In this document: positions 1-7,962 of the stretch, piece by piece
Layout of the letters: each line of letters starts with the position of its first letter
How positions within the stretch are numbered: position 1 is the first letter of the stretch
Assembly: GCA_022655215.1 (NCBI GenBank)
Contig: JALCUE010000001.1
Span: forward strand, 558,001-622,000
Direction: 5' to 3'
Length of the DNA stretch: 64,000 nt
Origin: Atopobiaceae bacterium
Lineage (GTDB): Bacteria > Actinomycetota > Coriobacteriia > Coriobacteriales > Atopobiaceae
Notes under the pieces: model-generated
Told to the model about the DNA's origin: nothing
The model's input: only the letters and a program-made list of their open reading frames with translations
Databases searched by the model: none
Translations under genes and position numbers: made by a program

Positions 1-2
1 CC

Positions 3-3000
3 AAGGGCAGCATCGGCATCCGGTCGTATCCCAGTGACTCCGCGGCGGGCGGCCCGGTCCAGGGCGTCCAGTTCGGAACCCTGCCTGCTAGCGAGGGCTC
101 CACTGGCGTTCATCTGGAAGACAGCCTTGCCGTCTTCGCATGCGACAACGACGCCGAGCTGGCTCCTTGGACGGAAGCCGGCACCACCGTGCTGCGGTGG
201 GGCGTCGATGAGCCGATCTGCAAGATCGTGCATCATGATGCCCAGGGCGAGGTGTCTTCGGTCGAAACCTACGATTCGCTGTTCGGTTATTCGCTTGCCA
301 ACGGCGTCTCCCGTTCGGGGGCCATCGACGCGGCCAACGCATCGACGACCGACGTCACGATCCAGATGCTCGCCCCGATCCATGAGGTGACGAAGAAGGG
401 CACGATCAACCCCACCACGCCCGGCATCAAGGTGTCCCTTACGACCGCGGCATCGGAAGACGGCCTTGAACAGGGTGATATATGGGCGTATCGAGGGACA
501 TCCGGTACGCCTGCCGTGGTGAGGCGTGCGGCGACGTTCACGAGCGATTCCTTCTCGCTCATCAGCAGCGGATGTGAGCTTGACCTTTCTGACATCACGC
601 TCGACGGCGGTTCCGAGGCCATCACGTCTCGTCTTGGTGTGCTGTTCATCGATAATGTCGGCGGCACGCTTCGCCTGGGCTCCGGCGCGACCATCCAGCA
701 CGCATCGACCTCCTCGGCTGCGGAATGGGCTGTGGGGAACGCCTATAACTCCAGCATCTACGGCAGCGCCGTCCGGAATCAGTCTGGTGCAACCATGTAC
801 ATGGAGAAGGGCTCGATGGTGCGAGACTGCAAGTCCATGGACGGTGGCGTCATCTTCCTCAATGGTGCGGGCGTCTCCCTCGTCATGAACGGCGGGACCA
901 TCGAGGGTTGCTGCACGACTCGAGCCTCCGAGTACAACTCGACGATCCAGCTGGACAACGGGGCCTCGTTCGTTATGCATGACGGTCTGATCACGAATAA
1001 CGAGGCTACGGGTGCGAGCAGCACCGGGTCCGCCGTCCAGGTACGTGTCTCCTCAAGCATGACCATGGATGGCGGAACCATCACGAGCAACTACTCCGGA
1101 GGAACGACGCACCAGGCCGCCAATGGCAGCGGGACCGAGTCGGTGGGCGGCGTCACCGTGGACGGCAGCTCCACGCTGACCCTCTCCGGCAGTTCGACCA
1201 TCACGGGCAACTATGGCAGCTGCACTTTCACAGACGGAGTCGTGAACCTCGGCGAGGACGGTACTCCCGTGGGCGGCGTGGTGGGAAACGTGTCCTGTTG
1301 GAAGAAGGAGAGGGTCAGGATCGCGGGCGACCTTACGGGGAAGGTGGGCATCACCTCGTTCGCGGGCATGCGTGAAGGCGACGCATTCGCCATCACGACG
1401 GTCGACGACTCGTCATCCGTCTCGGGTCTTTCCAACATCGTTTGCGATTGCAACGTCGACAACTACCGCGCCTGTCCTGTGGGCGCGGCCGGCACGGGGT
1501 CCTCGGTGGTTTGGCTCGCACTTCCTGTCGCCAAGATAGTGCATGAAGACGGTGCGGTCGCCACATATGGCACCCTCGACTCCGCCATCGTCGCCGCAAA
1601 TGGTTCGGGGACCGATACCGTCATCCAGATGCTTGTGCCGAACTATGACATGGTCGTCGGGTCGAAGGTCTCGTCGACGCACGCGTTGACGGTGACCACG
1701 GCGAAGACGTCAAGCGAGGGCTGCGACGACGGTCATCCATACGAGGGCGTCTCGGGTGTTCCGGCCACGCTCCGCCGAGTCACGAGCTATACGGGTGCCT
1801 TCTTCACGCAGACGGCCAAGAACTCCCTCACGCTCGAAGACATCACGCTCGATGGCAACAAGTCCGTCGTGCCTGCGGGAACGGCTGCCGCCGTTGGCTT
1901 TTCTTCTGCCAACGCCACGTTCACCCTCGGGGACGGTGCGACGATCAAGGACTTCTCCAACGACTTGACCCGTACGATATGGGGTGTGGCCATTGACGCC
2001 ACGACGGGTGTCTCCGGGGAGACCGTCAACCTCCTTCCTGGCTGTGCCATCACGGGTTGTACGGGCTACTACTGCGGGGCGGTCTCGATCGACAACGGGA
2101 CGCTCAACATATCGGGCGGTCGCTTCGCGGGTAACAGGGCGATGTCGACCAGCACGTCCAATACCACGGCCGGGTTCGCTCGTATCATCTTCTCCAGCAA
2201 ACTCAACGTCTCGGGCGGCACCTTCGAGTCGAACAGAGGCTATGTCTCCGGCTGTTTCGAGACATGGGCCAACACCACGGTCTCGATTTCAGACGGCATA
2301 TTCCGCAACAACTTCGCCTCCTCGACATGGATCTCAGCAGGCGTGCTCGCCCCGAACTACAACGGTGGCTACTGGGATTCGGCTTCGACCTCGATCTCGG
2401 GAGGCCTGTTCGATGGCAACGGGACCTCCGCCAAGCTGGCGGACAACAGGGGATGGATCGGCGGCGCGATCTCCGGCTACGGTAATCTGACGATCAGCGG
2501 CGCGCCCATCATCGCGAGCGGCATCGACTTGGGACAGGGCGTCGTGACGCAGGGAAACTGGACCGCATCCTCGGTCTCCGGCGAAGGGGCTGACCAGGTC
2601 GTCTCCCATGATGCCTCCTCGGTCGAGGCCAACGTCGTGGAGGAGTCGCGAAGCTACTTCCTCAAGGTGCATGACCTCACGGGGCCCATGCGGTCGGTGG
2701 GCTTCTGGACCTATCCGTCTGATGGCACCGTCACGGGATCGGTCTCCGGCCTGAGGTTCGGTACGACGGTGAGCGGCACGGGCTCCGAGATCACCAACCA
2801 GACTTCGACATATGACGCCGCCTATGCCTCCCTGCGCTGCGATAATGATACGACCTTGCGTCCCATGACGGTATCCGGCACAAGCCAGCTCGTCTGGGCA
2901 GAACCTGAGTACTCGTACCTCAAGCTCGCCGTGAGCCTCGATGGCGCTGCCGGCGAGGGAGGGGCCGATGTCCAGTTCGAGATTGCGCGTTCAGGCGATT

Positions 3001-3308
3001 CGGCGTCCTTCTCCTATTACCAGAGCGTCCATATAAACGCGGGAGAGACAAGCGGTTCCGTCATCGTCCGGCTGCCATGTGACACCTATGACATCTCTGA
3101 GGTCGATGCAGGCTGGCGACGGACGGCATGTGGTGCGGGCTTCGATGGCGTTGCCGGCTCCTCCGACTCGTCATTGGAAGGTTGCGTCATGACGACCCCG
3201 GGAACACTTGCGAATGGTCTAGGAAGCCATGTGGCGTCTTTCTCGAATGCATCGACGAACACATGCTGGGAGTCCGACCACGTCTACGTCGGGAATACCG
3301 TGGAATAG
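3..3308 (+). CDS. Giant repeat-containing surface protein (5' end outside window)
   Basis: The frame is open from base 3, so the window holds only the last ~1,100 residues. The sequence is rich in Ser, Thr, Gly and Asn, with many short units of the type 'sGG.i.gN', as expected of a right-handed parallel beta-helix. Two long homologous blocks begin with 'CKIVHHD' (near 210) and 'AKIVHED' (near 1534) and share 'VIQML/TIQML', 'DITLDG' and 'GATI' landmarks. The first ~65 residues match the tail of the last block ('YPSD', 'CDND', 'LRW/LVW'), so at least one more unit lies upstream. The last ~120 residues look like a Cna-B/pilin-like domain ('YSYLKLAVSLDG', 'YDISEVDAGW'). There is no LPxTG motif and no C-terminal membrane helix. 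A SipW-like peptidase follows 10 bp downstream, suggesting a secreted fibre or adhesin handled without sortase. Function is inferred from architecture only. Confidence 0.8.
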   Translation, partial: KGSIGIRSYPSDSAAGGPVQGVQFGTLPASEGSTGVHLEDSLAVFACDNDAELAPWTEAGTTVLRWGVDEPICKIVHHDAQGEVSSVETYDSLFGYSLANGVSRSGAIDAANASTTDVTIQMLAPIHEVTKKGTINPTTPGIKVSLTTAASEDGLEQGDIWAYRGTSGTPAVVRRAATFTSDSFSLISSGCELDLSDITLDGGSEAITSRLGVLFIDNVGGTLRLGSGATIQHASTSSAAEWAVGNAYNSSIYGSAVRNQSGATMYMEKGSMVRDCKSMDGGVIFLNGAGVSLVMNGGTIEGCCTTRASEYNSTIQLDNGASFVMHDGLITNNEATGASSTGSAVQVRVSSSMTMDGGTITSNYSGGTTHQAANGSGTESVGGVTVDGSSTLTLSGSSTITGNYGSCTFTDGVVNLGEDGTPVGGVVGNVSCWKKERVRIAGDLTGKVGITSFAGMREGDAFAITTVDDSSSVSGLSNIVCDCNVDNYRACPVGAAGTGSSVVWLALPVAKIVHEDGAVATYGTLDSAIVAANGSGTDTVIQMLVPNYDMVVGSKVSSTHALTVTTAKTSSEGCDDGHPYEGVSGVPATLRRVTSYTGAFFTQTAKNSLTLEDITLDGNKSVVPAGTAAAVGFSSANATFTLGDGATIKDFSNDLTRTIWGVAIDATTGVSGETVNLLPGCAITGCTGYYCGAVSIDNGTLNISGGRFAGNRAMSTSTSNTTAGFARIIFSSKLNVSGGTFESNRGYVSGCFETWANTTVSISDGIFRNNFASSTWISAGVLAPNYNGGYWDSASTSISGGLFDGNGTSAKLADNRGWIGGAISGYGNLTISGAPIIASGIDLGQGVVTQGNWTASSVSGEGADQVVSHDASSVEANVVEESRSYFLKVHDLTGPMRSVGFWTYPSDGTVTGSVSGLRFGTTVSGTGSEITNQTSTYDAAYASLRCDNDTTLRPMTVSGTSQLVWAEPEYSYLKLAVSLDGAAGEGGADVQFEIARSGDSASFSYYQSVHINAGETSGSVIVRLPCDTYDISEVDAGWRRTACGAGFDGVAGSSDSSLEGCVMTTPGTLANGLGSHVASFSNASTNTCWESDHVYVGNTVE

Positions 3309-3318
3309 GGGAGGGCAT

Positions 3319-3840
3319 ATGCGCGTGCTGCGTTGGGCAAGCAACATCCTCATGGTCCTCATCGTGGCGGCCATTGTGGCGGTGGCGGTGGCGAAGATGT
3401 TCTTCGGCGTCCGTACCTTCGCCGTCCTCACCGGCTCGATGACTCCGGCTATCGAACCGGGGGATCTCGTATTCACGGTCCCCACTGAGTTCGACGACAT
3501 CCAGGCGGGGGATGTCATCACGTTCGTCCTGAATGAGGATCTTGATGTCGCCACCCATCGTGTCGCCTCAAAGGACGTCCAGGCGCAGACCATTGTCACC
3601 AAGGGGGATGCGAATGCCCAGACGGATGGCAGTCCCGTCCTCTACGGAAACGTCGTGGGGGTCGTCCGTCTGGTCATTCCCAAGGCTGGCTTCGTTCTGT
3701 CCTTCCTATCGAGCGCTACGGGAAAGATCGTGACCGTCACCGTCGTCCTTGCTCTCGCCATCATATGTGCCCTCGTGAACGTGATCACGTCGGGTCCCGG
3801 GATGAGTGGCGGTGCGCCCACTGGTCACGATGGCGAATAG
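3319..3840 (+). CDS. sipW: SipW-type signal peptidase I (S26B family)
   Basis: This 173-residue membrane peptidase would cleave signal peptides outside the membrane. An N-terminal helix (about residues 8-28) is followed by the catalytic serine in 'LTGSMTPAIEPGD' (Ser40). 'ATHRV' (His80) supplies the histidine that replaces the lysine of bacterial type I enzymes in the archaeal/ER/SipW subfamily. A second hydrophobic stretch lies near residues 137-158. The ATG at 3319 is chosen because GGGGAGGG stands 6-8 bases upstream; an open extension upstream overlaps the previous gene and has no family match. The gene starts 10 bp after the surface protein and probably forms an operon with it. In Bacillus, SipW processes TasA/camelysin-like fibre proteins, so a dedicated role for the neighbour is plausible. 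Confidence 0.88.
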   Translation: MRVLRWASNILMVLIVAAIVAVAVAKMFFGVRTFAVLTGSMTPAIEPGDLVFTVPTEFDDIQAGDVITFVLNEDLDVATHRVASKDVQAQTIVTKGDANAQTDGSPVLYGNVVGVVRLVIPKAGFVLSFLSSATGKIVTVTVVLALAIICALVNVITSGPGMSGGAPTGHDGE

Positions 3841-3879
3841 GGGAGGGCTCTTAGGCGGGACCGGGCATCCCCCCGAGCC

Positions 3880-4698
3880 TCATCTTCTCATGACCTTCGA
3901 GATAAGTGAGAGCAGGCAGAACGCCGCGAGATCCACGAGCACCACGCAGGCTCCCGTGGGCACCGAGAGGGCGAACGACGCCGTGACGCCTGCCATGAAG
4001 CAGACGACCGACACCACCGCCCCCAGAGTGACCACCATGGAGAATCGTCTGCACGCCCTCATCGCCGAGAGGGTCGGGATGACGATGAGGCTCGATATGA
4101 GCAGCGCTCCCATCATCCTCATCCCGAGGACGACGATCGCGGCCGTGAGCAGGGCGAGGACCGTCTTGTAGGTCTCGGCATGCCCGTCGGTGGCCCTGGT
4201 GAACTCCTCGTCGAAGGTCAGCGAGAAGAACCTGTTGTAGAACAGCAGGTAGACGACCATCACGACGAGACCCAACGCCACGGACAGCCGCACGTCGTCC
4301 TTGCTCATGGCCAGGATGCTTCCGAACAGGTAGGAGTTGACGTCGGTGTTCATTCCCGTGGTGAGGGAGACCGTCATGACCCCTATCGCGAGCGCGGCGC
4401 TGCAGACGACGGCGATCGCCGCGTCCCCCTTCACCTTCGAGCTCTCGTGGATGCGCAGGAGGAGGAACGCCGTGACCATGCAGACCGGCATCGCCACGGT
4501 CAGCGGAGTCATGTCGAGGGCGTAGGCGACGGCGACCGCGGCGAAGCCAACGTGGGACAGCCCGTCCCCGATCATGGAGTAACGCTTGGGAACGAGACTG
4601 GCCCCGAGCATGGAGGCACAGAGCGAGACGATGGTGCCCACGACGAGGGCGTTCGTCATGAAGGGATAGGAGAGAATCCTGCATATGATGGCCATCAT
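3880..4698 (-). CDS. znuB: Zinc ABC transporter permease (ZnuB family)
   Basis: This 272-residue polytopic protein belongs to the ABC-3 permease family for Zn2+/Mn2+. It has about eight hydrophobic helices and the family-typical early segment 'SMIGDGLSHVGFAAVAVAY' followed by 'FLLLRIHESSKVKGDAAI', which contacts the ATPase. It would form the membrane channel that moves the metal handed over by the neighbouring lipoprotein. Its ATG overlaps the TGA of the ATPase gene (ATGATG arrangement), so translation is probably coupled. It is the last gene of a minus-strand zinc operon starting at the Fur-family regulator near 7201. Zinc rather than manganese is inferred from the regulator and neighbours, not from the permease itself. 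Confidence 0.9.
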   Translation of the reverse strand: MMAIICRILSYPFMTNALVVGTIVSLCASMLGASLVPKRYSMIGDGLSHVGFAAVAVAYALDMTPLTVAMPVCMVTAFLLLRIHESSKVKGDAAIAVVCSAALAIGVMTVSLTTGMNTDVNSYLFGSILAMSKDDVRLSVALGLVVMVVYLLFYNRFFSLTFDEEFTRATDGHAETYKTVLALLTAAIVVLGMRMMGALLISSLIVIPTLSAMRACRRFSMVVTLGAVVSVVCFMAGVTASFALSVPTGACVVLVDLAAFCLLSLISKVMRR

Positions 4699-5417
4699 GG
4701 CCTCCCTCCCTCGGCGAACAGCCTCCCCGCGGCGCTCGCGCGATAGCTCTCCGGAGTCCCGAAGAAGGACCGGTCGCCGGCCAGATGGAGTATCGAGGTC
4801 GCCTGCTCCGTCGCCGGACCGATGTCATGCGAGACCATGATCTCCGTCAGGCCGTGGCTCTCGTTAAGGTCACGCAGGAGTTCGTAGAGGCCTTTCGTCG
4901 CCATCGGGTCGAGGCTCGCCGTGGGCTCGTCCAGCAGGAGAAGACCGTCGGCGGCGCACATCGCGCGGGCGAGCAGGACGCGCTGCCGTTGCCCTCCCGA
5001 GAGGGAGCAGAACGTCTCGCCTGACAGATCGTCTATGTCGAGGAGCGACATCGTCGAGGCGGCTCGCTCCCTCTGCTCATGCGTGTACCAAGGCCGCATC
5101 CCGCATGTGCCCAGACATCCCGAGAGGATCACCTCGCGCACGCTCGCGGGGAAGTCGTCGCGTGCCGCGGTCCTCTGAGGGAGATACCCGATGCGCGCAT
5201 GCCCGCGGCCCTCCTTCCATTCGATCGCGCCGCTCGTCGGCCTCATGAGTCCGAGCAGGCCCTTGACGAGCGTGCTCTTCCCGGCTCCGTTCTCTCCCAC
5301 GATGCAGAGCCGTTCTCCTGCCTTCACCTCGAAGTCCACATGCTCGAAGACGACATGGTCCCCATAGGACATGGTCAGGTCCCTGCAGGTGAGCAGCGTC
5401 TCGCCAAGGGAGCCCAT
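4695..5417 (-). CDS. znuC: Zinc ABC transporter ATP-binding protein (ZnuC family)
   Basis: This 240-residue ABC ATPase powers metal import. Visible motifs are Walker A 'GENGAGKST', Q-loop 'YLPQR', signature 'LSGGQRQR', Walker B plus catalytic Glu 'LLLLDEPTASLD', and the H-loop 'MVSHD'. The ATG at 5417 begins 'MGSLGETLLTC', two bases from the stop of the binding-protein gene. An upstream in-frame ATG would overlap that gene and is less likely. The length fits the ZnuC/MntB subfamily. The gene sits between the lipoprotein and permease genes with overlapping or touching ends, so the three are translated as one unit. Confidence 0.93.
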   Translation of the reverse strand: MGSLGETLLTCRDLTMSYGDHVVFEHVDFEVKAGERLCIVGENGAGKSTLVKGLLGLMRPTSGAIEWKEGRGHARIGYLPQRTAARDDFPASVREVILSGCLGTCGMRPWYTHEQRERAASTMSLLDIDDLSGETFCSLSGGQRQRVLLARAMCAADGLLLLDEPTASLDPMATKGLYELLRDLNESHGLTEIMVSHDIGPATEQATSILHLAGDRSFFGTPESYRASAAGRLFAEGGRP

Positions 5418-5418
5418 G

Positions 5419-6408
5419 TCAGTCCAACGCCTCCCTGAGCACTTCGACGTCATGCTGCATCAGGTCGACGTAGGTGACTCCCGCGTCGAAGTCCTCCTCG
5501 CTCACGTTGTGCACCGCGTCCAGAAGCTCCTTCTTCGCGCCCGTGGCCGCGCATATCGAATCGCACATCCTCTCGTCGGACAGCTCTATGTGGAAGACGA
5601 CCGGGATGTCGTCCTGCTTGACCTTGTCGATGAGGAACGCGACCGTCGAGGCGCTCGCCTCGGTCTCCGTCGAGCATCCTGGGAAGGCGGCATAATAGGT
5701 GATCCCATACTCATCGCACAGATAGCGGAAGGGGAACCTGTCGCCGACGACGATCTCGGTTCGCTTGGCGTTCGCGGCGACGTCGCGGAACTCGTCATCG
5801 AGCTCTTGGAGCTTTCCAAGATAGGCATCGGTGTTCGTCCGGTAGGTTTCCGCGTCGTCAGGGTCTATCCGGCAGAGTTCGTCGCACATGGCACGGACGA
5901 TCCTCATCGCGTTCACGGGTGAGGTCCACACATGCTCGTCCTGCTCGGGGGCATCGTCTCCGGAGGTGTCATCATCCTCATCGTCCTGCATGCCCTCGGG
6001 GACGACCTCATCCACGGTGTCCACGTTGTCCATGAGCCTGAACGGGTGCATCCTGCTCTGGTCCATGGAGCCGATCACGTCATCGACCCAGGCGTCGGAG
6101 TCACCTCCCACGTAGACGAACAGATCGCTGTCCTGTATGGACACGATGTCCTGTGGGGTCGGCTCATAGCTGTGTGCGTCGGCGCCCGGCTTCAGGAGCA
6201 GGCTGACGTCAGCCGCGTCCCCCGCGACCTGACGCGCGAAGTCATACTCCGCGAAGTTCGTGGTGACGATGCTCGTCCTCTTCGTCTCCGACGTTTCGGC
6301 CTGGTCCGTTGTGCCTTGTCCCGTCATGCAGGCGCATAGGGCGCATGCACAGACGAGAGCGGCGAGCACCAGCATTACCGCGCGTAAGGCGGCCGTATTC
6401 CTTCTCAT
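5419..6408 (-). CDS. znuA: Zinc-binding lipoprotein of ABC transporter (ZnuA family)
   Basis: This 329-residue cluster A-I solute-binding protein captures zinc outside the cell. The signal peptide ends in a lipobox 'LCAC' (Cys27), with further cysteines in the hydrophobic core. Likely metal ligands are His in 'DAHSYEPT', His in 'DEHVWTSP', and Asp in 'GDRFPFRYL', which replaces the usual third His as in some Gram-positive homologues. The His-rich loop common in ZnuA is replaced by a strongly acidic stretch ('DDEDDDTSGDDAPEQD') just before 'EHVW'. The ATG at 6408 has a GGAGGAC site just upstream; longer forms start inside the preceding gene's tail. The gene lies between the small Cys/His protein and znuC. 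Manganese binding cannot be excluded. Confidence 0.9.
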   Translation of the reverse strand: MRRNTAALRAVMLVLAALVCACALCACMTGQGTTDQAETSETKRTSIVTTNFAEYDFARQVAGDAADVSLLLKPGADAHSYEPTPQDIVSIQDSDLFVYVGGDSDAWVDDVIGSMDQSRMHPFRLMDNVDTVDEVVPEGMQDDEDDDTSGDDAPEQDEHVWTSPVNAMRIVRAMCDELCRIDPDDAETYRTNTDAYLGKLQELDDEFRDVAANAKRTEIVVGDRFPFRYLCDEYGITYYAAFPGCSTETEASASTVAFLIDKVKQDDIPVVFHIELSDERMCDSICAATGAKKELLDAVHNVSEEDFDAGVTYVDLMQHDVEVLREALD

Positions 6409-6494
6409 TTGTCCTCCATGGTCTGGTTTCCCGTCCGATCGGACGGGTTTCCCGCGTCGAGTGAGGCGGGAGTCCGTTTCCTGGCCAGGAGGGC

Positions 6495-6821
6495 CTAGAT
6501 GTCGAGTCTGACCTTGAGGCCGACCAAGGACTTGCATGGGGCGTCAGAGCGGAGGACAGGCTGCAGGGTCAGAAGAAGGGGGAGGGGCATGGCGAGTACG
6601 ACGTGCGTCTCGATCGTGCCGGTGCCGAGCTCGTCCGTCGCTTGGACGCATCGTGTGAGCTCATGGCAGATGGGGCATCCATCCCCGGTGCAGTCATGGT
6701 GAGATTCGGTGAGGATGAACAGGGTCGGCATGAGGACGGCGACGGCGACCGCGAGGCAGACGAGGCGGAACGGAACGGACCTGCGCGCGACGCCATCCAC
6801 CGTATGCCGCTGACGATTCAT
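6495..6821 (-). CDS. Small Cys/His-motif membrane protein in the zinc operon
   Basis: This 108-residue protein has no function I can name. It begins 'MNRQRHT', has one hydrophobic helix (about residues 18-37), then a compact metal-binding-like cluster: HH at 41-42, Cys44, Cys49, Cys52, His53 and Cys58 in the pattern HHDCxGDxCPICHxxxxC. A second hydrophobic stretch (about 72-90) follows. The ATG overlaps the TGA of the Fur-family gene by four bases (ATGA), and znuA follows 86 bp later, so it is cotranscribed with the zinc genes. I recall similar short proteins beside Fur/ZnuABC genes in other Gram-positives. A role in zinc sensing, handling or delivery is inference. A longer frame to 7241 is only the shadow of the regulator gene. 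Confidence 0.72.
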   Translation of the reverse strand: MNRQRHTVDGVARRSVPFRLVCLAVAVAVLMPTLFILTESHHDCTGDGCPICHELTRCVQATDELGTGTIETHVVLAMPLPLLLTLQPVLRSDAPCKSLVGLKVRLDI

Positions 6822-7201
6822 CGGCAGTCCTCGCAGATGCCGTAGATGACGGTCCTCGTCGCATCCAACTCGAACCCGTCCCTCGTGGAGACGATCGCCG
6901 CTACCGCCCTCGTCTCCTCCTCGTCGAGGTGGACGAGCCTGCCGCATCTCTCGCACTGGAGATGGATGTGGTCGCTGCACCTCTCCCCGCAGAAGCGGTA
7001 GAGCGTCTCTCCCTTCGGGCCGGCGGAGCGCACGATCTGGCCCTGACCCTCCAAGGCGAGCAGGTTCCGGTACACGCTGCTCCTGCTCACGCCTTTGGGC
7101 TCGAGGGCGTTCGCCACCTCCATCGCGGTGAGATAGACGTCGGGTCTGGAGGAGAGGTAGTCGGAGAGCAGGGACCTCTGTTCGGTCGCGTAGCTTCGCA
7201 T
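6818..7201 (-). CDS. zur: Fur-family metal regulator, probably Zur
   Basis: This 127-residue winged-helix repressor is first in the zinc operon. 'LTAMEVANAL' to 'VSRSSVYRNLLALEGQGQI' is the recognition-helix region typical of Fur proteins. 'CSDHIHLQCERCGRLVHL' carries His residues and the first CxxC of the structural zinc site, and the C-terminal 'GICEDC' gives the second CxxC. The ATG at 7201 is chosen because a -35/-10 promoter (TTGCAA, 17 bp, TATAAC) at 7272-7244 places transcription start near 7237, after the upstream alternative starts. GGAGGAGG precedes the ATG. Being followed by znuA-C-B makes zinc the likely signal, though Fur or PerR specificity cannot be excluded from sequence. No clear operator palindrome was seen. 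Confidence 0.88.
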   Translation of the reverse strand: MRSYATEQRSLLSDYLSSRPDVYLTAMEVANALEPKGVSRSSVYRNLLALEGQGQIVRSAGPKGETLYRFCGERCSDHIHLQCERCGRLVHLDEEETRAVAAIVSTRDGFELDATRTVIYGICEDCR

Positions 7202-7243
7202 CCTGCCGTCCTCCTCCACAAGAAATGAGACTGGGTCGCAAAT

Positions 7244-7272
7244 GTTATAGGACATCCGGAGAGGGGTTGCAA
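7244..7272 (-). promoter_or_regulatory. Sigma-70-type promoter of the zur-znu operon
   Basis: On the minus strand TTGCAA (7272-7267) and TATAAC (7249-7244) are separated by exactly 17 bp. The predicted start near 7237 leaves a ~36-base leader before the zur ATG at 7201. Confidence 0.65.
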
Positions 7273-7358
7273 GCGACTCCGTCTGCTTATGGACCCGACC
7301 ACGGGGAGCTAACATGTCCTTGTCCATCCCCTCCCACTACGACGTCTGGAGAATTGCC

Positions 7359-7952
7359 GTGCACACCCTTCTGCTCCTCATCCTCGAACCTTTCTCTGAT
7401 TGGGAGGCCGCTCCTCTCGCCGCAGCGGTGAACAAGGAGGAGGGCTGGCAGGTCCGAGTCGTGTCGAACGGTCACGGGATGGTCCGCTCGATAGGCGGGT
7501 TCCGCGTCGAGCCCGACATGGGCATAGACGAGGCGATGGGATTGGAGTTCGATGGCCTCGCCCTCATCGGCGGCAACTCCTGGCGCGACCCCGCGGCGGC
7601 TTCGGTGCTCCCTCTCGTCAACGTGGCGATCGAGCGTGGCGCGGTGCTGGGCGCGATCTGCGGTGCCACTGTCTTCCTGGGAGCGAACGGCATCCTCAAC
7701 ACGGCCGAGCACACGAGCAACGATCTCGCTGACCTGTCCGACTACGCGGGTGACGCATACACCGGGGCGGACCGATACCACATGGAGCAGTCCGTGCGAG
7801 ACGGTCGCCTCGTGACTGCGAACGGCTCCGCGCCCTTCGAGTTCGCGCGTGATGTCATGCTCGCCCTCGGCTTTGACGCGGATGAGGTCTCTGGCTGGTA
7901 CGCGTTCTATCACCTCGGCTATTGCGAGGCACATTCCCGCGGTCTCGTCTGA
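7359..7952 (+). CDS. DJ-1/PfpI-family protein
   Basis: This 197-residue protein of the class I glutamine-amidotransferase-like superfamily has the nucleophile elbow 'GAICGATVFLG' with the conserved Cys, and the N-terminal strand plus acidic motif 'LLLLILEPFSDWEAAPL'. Family members act as deglycases, chaperones or proteases, and the substrate here cannot be told. I prefer the GTG at 7359 (TGGAGA 7-12 bases upstream; product then begins at the family's first strand) over the ATG at 7314. It stands alone between the divergent zinc operon and the convergent PucR-type regulator gene. Confidence 0.8.
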   Translation: MHTLLLLILEPFSDWEAAPLAAAVNKEEGWQVRVVSNGHGMVRSIGGFRVEPDMGIDEAMGLEFDGLALIGGNSWRDPAAASVLPLVNVAIERGAVLGAICGATVFLGANGILNTAEHTSNDLADLSDYAGDAYTGADRYHMEQSVRDGRLVTANGSAPFEFARDVMLALGFDADEVSGWYAFYHLGYCEAHSRGLV

Positions 7953-7962
7953 TGGGGGGCGC

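Noticed and set aside
7202-7260. Zur operator upstream of zur
   Set aside because: The region was scanned for a palindrome of the known Zur types and none was convincing. Regulation by Zur is plausible from context only.
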